Source: Amaurobius ferox (taxonomy: Eukaryota > Arthropoda > Arachnida > Araneae > Amaurobiidae). From it: a stretch of 64,000 nucleotides of DNA. The DNA lies in assembly GCA_951213105.1 (NCBI GenBank), contig OX578133.1, forward strand, positions 137,931,203 through 137,995,202, read 5' to 3'. This document shows, one piece after another, positions 55,968 through 64,000 of the stretch (position 1 is its first letter; each line of letters opens with the position of its first letter). The position numbers and the translations under genes are program-made. The notes beneath the pieces are model-generated. The model ran no database searches and was not told where the DNA came from. It was given only the letters and a program-made list of their open reading frames with translations.

Positions 55968-56825
55968 GGTAATACAAATTTTCTTAATGTTTCTTATCTT
56001 CATTTTTTCATGGATTAAAATTTTCAATGGAATTAAATTTTAGGAAATACAAAATTTTAATTTATAAACGGTGCCCGTACAAAAACATTTGAAATGAGTA
56101 ATATATGCCCCATATACTGATAAGGTGATGTACAAAATTTCAGAATTTTATCATAAAAATTCCAGAGATATGAAAAGACAAAAGTGCAGACTTAAACCAC
56201 TTTTCGATGCATCGACATGGGTTCTCAGAGGGGAAAAATCATGTCCGCAGACCGCGTTTCAGGGGTCATACACAAATTACGAAAAAAAAATCAATCATTA
56301 CATAAATAAATAATAATTTTGCTATTTATTGATACAAAAGTATCTACACTGTGTAGAAATAATAACTTTACACACAGATTACAAAGCTTGTTCAAAATGT
56401 TTTTCATCCATGCCAAAGATCCATTAAAGATAAGAGGCAGATATTATTTGCCTATGATACATTTCTGCATTGCGTCATTTGCACTCTTGCTATAAACATT
56501 TACATTTTAATTTGTGATTAATCCCTCACCAATTTTGTTTAAACATATCTCTGGGATGTTTTATGATAAAATGCTGCAATTTTATACATAACCTTATTAG
56601 TGTATGGGGCACATTTTATGGTGTATGGAGCACATTGGAAATGTTTTTGTACGGGGCCCATATAAAAATTTAAATTTTGTATTTCTTAATATTTAATCCC
56701 CTAAAAATTTTAATCGATTTCATAAAATCTGTACCTTTCTTTACGCAACTTTGTAATTTATTATATATGTCTATGATCAATATTTAAGGAATAAAAGCCG
56801 AGGTCAATGTTTTTGAGATACTCTG
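55708..56825. mobile_element. Foldback DNA transposon with ~220-bp inverted arms
   Basis: The left end is CAGGGTGTCCCAAAAACATT; the right end, read inward, is CAGAGTATCTCAAAAACATT. Both adjoin TA inside an (AT)n tract. The two arms stay similar for over 200 bp (for example TTGACCTCGGCTTTTATTCC and TACAAAGTTGCGTAAA in both). The left arm is interrupted: at 55920-56060 an (AT)n tract and a second copy of the CCCGTACAAAAACATTTGAA region appear, after which pairing with the right arm resumes through AGAGATATG. There is no transposase, so it is non-autonomous, Tc1/mariner-type by its ends and TA target (inference). Confidence 0.9.
55931..55965. repeat. (TA)n microsatellite in the foldback left arm
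   Basis: Pure TA run between two partial copies of the arm sequence. Confidence 0.95.
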
Positions 56826-56975
56826 TATATATATATATATATATAAAATACAAAAATAACGCTTTGGCAGACGACAATTAGCTGAATATTTCAGAAATAA
56901 AGTGGGAATTTTCATAAACGCCTCTAATTGCGGCTTTTCTGAAAGTTTGTCGAAATTATCAACAAAGTAGTTGAA

Positions 56976-58277
56976 AACAAGAAAGATCAATCATGCTTAA
57001 AGCATTGATTATGAAACACTTTCCAACTTCAATGCAATTTTATTTAAACATGTCTAAAATGCAATACATTTTCGGTAATATTTTAAAATTTCTCACAATA
57101 CTACATTAATTTATTATATTTGAAAACTTAAACATTCATAGAAAAAAATGAACTTCATTAAAATGACGGCATTGAAATATAAATTGCCTGGTTTAAACAT
57201 CTCTAAAATGTGATACATTCCTCGGTAATAATTTCAGAATTATCATAATACTACGATAATTTATTATATTTGAAAACTTCATCGAAAACAACTGAAATTC
57301 ATTCAAATGACGTCTTAAAAAAATAACACGCCTGGCTCTCTATAAAAGCAGCATTTCATTCATAAATAATTTCCCATTCATGTCATTCATCACAATACTA
57401 TAATAATTTATTTTATTTAAAAATTTAGACCATGGAGCTACAAGTAATTAAACTCTATGCGTAAAACTTCATCGAAAAAAATCGTCCTTCTCTTTGTAAA
57501 ATCAATGAATATTTCATTCATATCAGCTATGCAGACTCCATGAACTAAATGATTTTGTGTTAAAGAAATACAGCAATTCTAATACACATTCTACATATTT
57601 TGCTGTTTACATTTTACATAGGTGAAAAATAGGCTTCGTTGTAGAAATAATCAAATTTGGATGAGCATTTAAACTCAAATATATTGTCATTGCGTTGTTT
57701 CAGTATGTAGATGCACAGAATTTAAGCAAAAATAAAGTGGTTTTAGGACGGATACAACACTCAATATGAATTAAAAAGAACTTTAAAAATCACGATTTTG
57801 AGACAAGATGGATACCATATTTCATTTTGAAGTGGGTCACGTGATCTTTTCATATCATGGTCACGTGATCGCTTCATATAAGAGGTGTTATTATTATTTT
57901 AATTTTTATTTAAAAAAACTACTGAATATATTTCGCTGAATTTCTTTTATATATTTTATGGAACAATTTGAATATTACCTAAAATTTTCGAAGCAATTTG
58001 TGAATTTTAAATCCGCTTAAAAAAGTGTTTGAAAAATTAGGTCCCATAGGGCTCAATGTATTTCATTTTTTCAACCCGGTTTCGATCCAAAACTAATTGG
58101 GTGATATTATTCATTTATATTCCCATAGGTCCTACAGACCGTCTGAACAACATACTAAAATTTCATTTTGATTAAGTCATTTTTATGGCAGTTATCGTGC
58201 TAACGGACAGGTAGACAGACAGACAGACAGAATGAACAAAGTCATACACACTTTTCAACTTTGCTGTAAAGTGTTAA
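56976..58277 (+). mobile_element. R1 element, near full length
   Basis: It starts AACAAGAAAGATCAATCATG and carries the GAAACACTTTCCAACTT subterminal motif, the TCACGTGATC motifs and a short GACA tract with one GTAGACA variant (58205-58230). It ends AACTTTGCTGTAAAGTGTTA, with compensating T/C variation in the hairpin loop side. Together with the copy at 58796-60103 it makes an inverted pair with 3' ends converging. Confidence 0.9.
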
Positions 58278-58795
58278 AAATGAGCAAAGGTTTTATAGCG
58301 TAGTTTTTTTACAGTACATAGTATATGCATGCAAACTAATGTGAATTTAGAACTTCCGAATTTGATAGAATTACTCCCTTAAACATCCCTAAATACGCAT
58401 TAGCCATTTTTTCAATAACATCCGTGTGTGTCTATTATCTCTCTGAGGCCGTAGGCATAATAATGTCTATTGATTTTCCAGGTCAAAGCGGCATCGTTCG
58501 TAGTTAACTTCGATCAATAAAGAGCACTTATATAGAGGAGCGACAACCGATATTGTGTTTGAAAATAGAGTTTGCTTCTCCACTACAAGAGCGTCCTCTA
58601 TCGATAGACACAAAACTACGATCAACAAGCTTGGAATAGAATCCCATAAAGAAATTCTTCCATATTTCAAACATATTTTTGAGAATCAAAAGAATAATTT
58701 AAAAAAAAAATTGTTGAAAATTATTACAGAAATTATCATCTTATATGATATTTTTACACCTTGATATTGACGATGCCTTCATGACTTTCCTTTTA
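58278..58795. other. 518-bp spacer between inverted R1 copies
   Basis: A plus frame without stops runs from 58503 to 58763 (86 codons, with FSTTRASSIDRHKTTINKLG and IESHKEILPYFKHIF). It has no good start and no domain I recognise. The overlapping minus frame at 58467-58670 is equally uninformative. It could be a captured gene scrap or chance. Confidence 0.3.
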
Positions 58796-60103
58796 TTAAC
58801 ACTTTACAGCAAAGTTGAAAAGTGTTTATGACTTTGTTCATTCTGTCTGTCTGTCTGTCTGTCTGTCCGTTAGCACGATAACTGCCGTAAAAATGACTTA
58901 ATCGAAATGAAATTTTAGTATGTTGTTCAGACGGTCTGTAGGACCTATGGAAATATAAATAAATAATATCACCCAATTAGTTTTGGATTGAACCCGGGTT
59001 GAAAAAATGAAATACATTGAACCCAATGGGACCAAATTTTTCAAACATTTTTTAAGCGGATTTAAAATTCACAAATTGCTTCGAAAATTTTAGCTAATAT
59101 TCAAATTGTTCCATAAAATATATAAAAAAAAATTCAGCGAAATATATTCAGTAGATTTTTAAATAAAAATTAAAATAATAATTACACCTCTTAAATGAAG
59201 CGATCACGTAACCATGATATGAAACGATCACGTGACCAACTTCAAAATATAATACGGCATCCATCTTGTCTCAAAATCGTCATTTTTAAAGTTCTTTTTA
59301 ATTCATATTGAGTGTTGTATTCGTCGTAAAACCTCTTTATTTTCACTTAAATTCTGTGCATCTACATACTGAAACAACGCAATGACAATATATTTGAGTT
59401 TAAATGAGCATCTAACTTCGATTATTTCTCTAACGAAGCCTATTTTTCACTTATGTGAAATGTAAACTGAAAAATATGTAGGATGAGTTGTATAGGAATT
59501 GCTGTATTTTTTTAATGCAAAAGAATTTAGCTCATGGAGTCTGCATAGCTGATATGAAAGAAATATTCATTGACTTTACCGAGAGAAGGACGATTTTTTG
59601 CGATGAAGTTTTAAGCATAGAGTTAAATTACTTATAGCTCCATGGTCTTAATTTTTAAATAAAATAAATTATTATAGTATTGTGATGAATGACATGAATG
59701 GGAAATTATTTATGAATGAAATGCTGCTTTTTTAGAGAGAGCCAGGCGTGTTATTTTTTCTATGACGTCATTTGAATGAATTTCAGTTGTTTTCGATGAA
59801 GTTTTTAAATATAATAAATTATCGTGGTATTATGATAATTCTAAAATTGTTACCGAGTAATATATCACATTTTAGAGATGTTTAAACCAGGCAATTTATA
59901 TTTCAATACCGTCATTTGAATGAAGTTCGTTTTTTTGGATGAATGTTTAAGTTTTCAACTATAATAAATCAATGTAGTATTGTGAGAAGTTTTAAAATAT
60001 TACCGAGGAATGTATTGCATTTTAGACATGTTTAAATAAAATTGCATTGAAGTTGGAAAGTGTTTCTTAATCAATGCTTTAAGCATGATTGATCTTTCTT
60101 GTT
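58796..60103 (-). mobile_element. R1 element, near full length, reverse
   Basis: Terminal hairpin at 58798-58826, GACA/TGTC microsatellite at 58843-58868, the GAACCCGGGTTGAAAAAATG block, GATCACGTGACC motifs, and the 5' end AACAAGAAAGATCAATCATG on the minus strand at 60103. Its sequence mirrors the copy at 56976-58277 over the whole length. The minus frame at 58779-58976 is translated repeat. Confidence 0.9.
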
Positions 60104-60684
60104 TTACAAGCATCTTGTCCATCCAGCTACTCGTCAATTAAGAATTACTGTCACGAAGAGTAGGGTCACAAAAAAAAATTAAAATCAACACAAATTCGAT
60201 GTTCTTTCTTTCAAAATATGTCTTAATTTAATAAAAAGAATTTCAGCGATTTTAATTCTACAACTTATCTCCAGATTATCCATGGAATAGAGTTAAACGG
60301 AAAAGTATAGATTTTAAGAAACAGGAAAAATTATCATCGACTTTAATACAGATTTAAAATTTGTACACCCATACTATTGTTCTGACACTGTTTATAAATT
60401 CCACTTTTCCAGAAAAGTGCAAATCAATAAAATATTTTCTATTAATGCTCAACATCTTCCTCCTCAGCGCAAATTTTTCAACCGCATTGTCACTGGTGAC
60501 ACATTCTTACAGTCAGAAAGCCTTAAAAAGCCCCGGGGGAAGAACAGATCTTAATAGCGTATCTGACGTAAAAATATAACGTGAAACATGAGTAGTCATA
60601 ATAAGAGAATTTTTTTAGAGGTATGGATATAAATTAATAAAAATCTTGTAGGTCGCAATGCAAAACTTTTCCTACAAATAAATA
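60104..60684. other. AT-rich DNA, no supported gene
   Basis: A 72-codon frame at 60361-60579 has no recognisable motif or coding signal. Confidence 0.45.
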
Positions 60685-61856
60685 TCCCGGCAATACATGT
60701 TAATGTATAGGGAAAGTATTGGAATCATACCAAAAATCGCAACTTGAGTTTTCGACAGATTTACATGTTTTGGGATCCCTAGAATACGAAAAATCTATTT
60801 TTAGCGTGACGTATGTGTGTGTATCTGTCTGTCTGTCTGTGTGTATGTCTGTCTGTGTGTCTGTCTGCCTGTCTATGTGTCTATCTGTGCAATGTATGTA
60901 TCCACTCTGACTCAAAAACTAAGGACTGAATATCATAAAATTTATTAGGTAAGTCCCTTGTGGGTAATCCTGGTGCTGATTAGTTTTTGATACGATTCTG
61001 TATAAAAGAACCCGCCCGTTCTTGAGAAATGGCGTGCAAAAATCTCTCGTATCCACTCTAGCTAGAAAACGAATTGACCAAATTTCACAAAATTTGGTAG
61101 ATAAGTCACCTGTAGGATATCCTGGTGCTGATTAGATTTGGGTACGATTCGGTGATAAGGAACCCACCTTCTTCATGAAATGACCCGCAAAAATATAAAA
61201 TAAAAACTACATATGCTTAAATGTATCTACTAAATGTTTGTTTTATACGTAATTTTAGACAACAAGAGGAATAAGACCCAAACCATTACTCTAAAATGAA
61301 CCATTCTCGAGATATTTAAATGTTTAATTTTGAGAAAATGAAGACGATTTTCACTGTAGTTAAAAAAATATTTAATAAAATTTCTTAAACCGTAGTAGTT
61401 AAGTCCCTTGATGGTTAACCTGATGCTGATTAGATTCTAACAGGATTCAGAAAATTATAACCGACTCTTTTTTGCAAAATGGCCCGCAAAGATAGTGAAA
61501 ATCTGTAAATAACTAAAATGAATATATATATATTGAACTATAGTGATTAAGCACTTGTTCTTCAGGTAAATTTTGACAACTAAGCGAATAAGACTAACTT
61601 CATGACTATAGGATGAACCGTTCTCGAAATAGTGTTTTTTTTTTTTTTTTTTTTTTTTTTTTGAGGACCTGAAGAATATAAAGTGAATTGAGCTACCAAA
61701 TGAAACGAAGTTGCAATAAAAAGGCAAATTGGATATAATATCAGAAAAGTATCCATGTTATTTTCAGCAATTAAACTCAATTTGGTGCACAGTGAAATAA
61801 AAAATTACAAAATGAATTTGAATCTGCATAATGAGTCATGTGCTGCTCACATCAGA
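60685..61856 (-). mobile_element. R2 element, long copy, reverse
   Basis: The left end has the 3' hairpin CAATACATGTTAATGTATAG with GGAAAGTATTGG. It is followed by TTGAGTTTTCGACAGAT and a TGTC/TGTG microsatellite (60822-60890). The TGACCAAATTTCACAAAATT core appears twice (60905-61000 and 61060-61160), so the middle is internally repeated. A pure T tract (61635-61662) follows. The right end is TCTGATGTGAGCAGCACATG (minus strand) at 61856. Frames at 60700-60915 and 61455-61780 are translated microsatellite or poly-T neighbours. Confidence 0.85.
61635..61662. repeat. T28 homopolymer
   Basis: Uninterrupted T run inside the R2 copy. The sister subfamily copy at the window start has TTTT at the matching place. 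Confidence 0.97.
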
Positions 61857-62044
61857 TTTTTAATTTCTTAGGCGAAAATAAAAAAAGTGGGAGTATTGTG
61901 TAGTAAACTGAAAATCAATAGATTTATCTTTTAATTTAAAATTGAAAAGAAAATTATGAAAGAGCCTTCCTATGGTGGTAAATGGTATGGACATTTTTAT
62001 CCTCTTTTATGTACTTATTTCGAACAATCATACGAATTTTCGGA

Positions 62045-62900
62045 AAAACCGGAACTGACATCCCCAGAATCGGAAGTCAATCCTTAGAGAATCCCCTACT
62101 TCCACCAGAATTTGATGTTGCAATCATATCAGTCATCACCTAAGCTCTATCTATATAGCCAATTTTGAGAAATAAATATTTCAAGTAAAATGGAAACATA
62201 TAAACTAGTAATGTAAAAATAACCAAAAGTGAAAATATTTGAATTAAACAGGAAATGGAAATCTTTTATGAACTTTCTTCCTCCTTTGGAATTTAATGCT
62301 GAGAATTTATATCATTATCTAGTCTCTGTCTATAGCAAATTCGGAGAAATAAAGGCTTTAAAAATGTTGAACCAAAAGTGGAAATCCTTGGTAAATCCTT
62401 GGTACTCCTCAGAAATTTTATTTTGAATCCATATCAGTCATCATTTAAGCTAGATCGGTAGCAGGTCCGGAGAAATTGATGTTTCAAAGAAAGTGTTATT
62501 TTTAAAATTGGAACTGATATCTCCAGAACCGGAAGTGTAAATCCTTAGTGAGTCCTTTAATTCCCTACAGAATTTGAGGCTGAACCATATCAATCACTCT
62601 CTGAGCTCTATCTATTGCCAACCCTAAAAAGTAGATATTAAATTTTGTTTAAATGGAAGTGGAAAGGAAACCGGAAATTAAAATTATTAGTCAACCAAAC
62701 TACCGCCTCCATAATTTGATGCGAAATCTATATCAATTATCATTTTAGATCTACTATAGCCAATCTTGAGAAATATATGCTTCAAGTAAAATGGAAATTT
62801 TTGAACCGAAGATGAAAAAAACGAAGTAAAAATCTTTAGTGAACTTTCCTCATTTTCTTCCGGAATTTAATGTCGAAACCAAATTGATCTTCATCTGAAC
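62045..62900 (+). repeat. Decayed tandem repeat of ~165-200-bp units
   Basis: About five units. The recurring order is CCAGAA(T/C)CGGAAGT, AATCCTTAG(A/T)GA, CAGAATTTGATG or a variant, CATATCAGTCATCA, AGCTCTATCTATA, GGAGAAATAAA-GTTTCAA and ATGGAAA. Spacing varies from about 165 to 200 bp and divergence is high. The frame at 62229-62426 reflects the repeat. Confidence 0.75.
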
Positions 62901-63545
62901 TATATCTACACAGACAGTGAAAAATACAAAAAAATAAATTTAAAAAAAAAGCATTTTTCCCAGAACAATGGTATGGCAAAGTTTTGCCACTAATAAACCA
63001 AATTTTATTACAATCACTAAGTTAATTTGAATGGTACCTTGTTCAATGTAGGAAAAGTAAAAACATCTCGAGAAGGACTCGTGATAATTTTTACGTAGTG
63101 GTGTCAATATCTGATGTAAAATTCATCTATGACTTCTGACCACCGGACTTTTTACAGCAAAATGTGAAAATGTGTTGATTACGATACACATAAAAATAAT
63201 TCTAAAACTGATTATTTTCGTTTTGAATAGGAATTTGCAAATAAAGTTACTATTTGCCTAATATTGAAAATTATAATTATTTTATAAGTTTTTGAATTAT
63301 CGAAATTTAATATTCAAAAAAGTGAAATTGAAAGAGCTTTATGGCATATTATTATATTCCAATCAATATCTACAAAAAGGCATACAACTTTTTCAAAATA
63401 TCTGTTAATTAATTTAAATACTCTTCCTACTGACTTAACTTTTAATAAGATGCTATTTTGAGGTTGATTGCTTGGAATATAAGAATATTTAATGTAAATA
63501 AAAGTATTTTATGGCTGCTGCATAAGATTATTTTGAAAACGCTTA
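62901..63545. other. AT-rich DNA, nothing firm
   Basis: At 63030-63062, TACCTTGTTCAATGTAGGAA with AAGTAAAAA could be a very degraded R2 3' end. No gene. Confidence 0.45.
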
Positions 63546-63591
63546 TTAACACTTTACAACAAAGTTGAAAAGTGTTTATGACTTTGTTCAT

Positions 63592-63626
<35 letters not shown>

Positions 63627-64000
63627 GTCTGTCTGTCCGTTAGCACGATAACTGCCGTAAAAATGACTTAATCAAAATGAAATTTTAGTATGTTGTTCAG
63701 ACGGTCTGTAGGACCTATGGGAATATAAATGAATAATATCACACAATTAGTTTTGGATTGAACCCGGGTTGAAAAAATCAAATACATTGAGTCCTATGGG
63801 ACCTAATTTTTCTCACATTTTTTAAGCGGATTTAAAATTCACAAATTGCTTCGAAAATTTTAGGTAATAGTCAAATTGTTCCATAAAATATATAAAAAAA
63901 AATTCAGCTAAATATATTCAGTAGTTTTTTAAATAAAAATTAAAATAATAATTACACATCTTATATGAAACGATCACGTGACCATGATATGAAACGATCA
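63546..64000 (-). mobile_element. R1 element, 3' part, cut by window end
   Basis: Hairpin AACACTTTACAACAAAGTTG then AAAAGTGTT at 63548-63576, a TGTC microsatellite with one TATC interruption (63591-63640), the GAACCCGGGTTG block and the first GATCACGTGACC motif. It matches the other reverse R1 copies to the last base of the window. Confidence 0.9.

Overview
This is an AT-rich, gene-poor stretch of animal nuclear DNA. No protein-coding gene, intact transposase or operon-like structure can be supported on either strand. The only recognisable coding remnants belong to DNA transposons. The 5S rRNA-derived sequence at 37.3-37.4 kb (minus strand) begins GCCAACGACC and ends GTTGTTGGC, which is the arthropod-type 5S. 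Abundant Tc1/mariner-type elements, a tRNA-derived SINE with a CAA-repeat tail and short elements ending in GACA or CACA microsatellites also fit an arthropod. A chelicerate such as a spider is possible, but the sequence alone does not settle it.

Layout. 0-8.8 kb: low-copy AT-rich DNA with an (AT)n tract, a 1.1-kb TA-flanked DNA transposon carrying a nested SINE (3.3-4.4 kb), and a decayed Tc1 element (6.4-7.6 kb) inside a decayed tandem repeat. 8.8-14.2 kb: a satellite array of 175-178-bp monomers arranged as an 881-bp, five-monomer higher-order repeat. 14.2-21.5 kb: degraded interspersed repeats. 21.5-24.5 kb: a second satellite with two blocks, 189-bp and 192-bp units. 25.5-29.2 kb: a GT-rich minisatellite, a 37-bp tandem repeat and two adjacent SINEs. 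30-34.6 kb and 57-60.1 kb: inverted pairs of a ~1.3-kb interspersed element, here called R1. 37-39.3 kb: a 5S-tRNA chimeric SINE and a ~1.3-kb copy of a second element family, R2. 41.7-45.8 kb: very old ~150-bp tandem repeats (R5). 48-50.1 kb: a Tc1 N-terminal fragment and two R2 copies head-to-tail. 50.8-51.9 kb: a ~550-bp tandem duplication with a 59-bp identical core. 55.7-56.8 kb: a foldback DNA transposon. 60.7-64 kb: further R2, an old tandem repeat and a truncated R1.

How the parts relate. R1 and R2 have unrelated sequences but the same plan: a 5' subterminal motif that is the inverted complement of the 3' end, a small 5' hairpin, a microsatellite in the 3' part and a terminal 3' hairpin. 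That plan matches the non-autonomous Helentron (HINE/DINE-1-like) design. The SINE copies carry perfect 10-15-bp target-site duplications, several with severe 5' truncation, so a LINE-type machinery has been active. The best candidates for something undescribed are the 5S-tRNA chimeric SINE mobilised as one unit, the shared architecture of R1 and R2, the 881-bp satellite, and the 59-bp core shared by the diverged duplicates at 50.9 and 51.5 kb. R1-R5, Sat1 and Sat2 are labels used only in this annotation.
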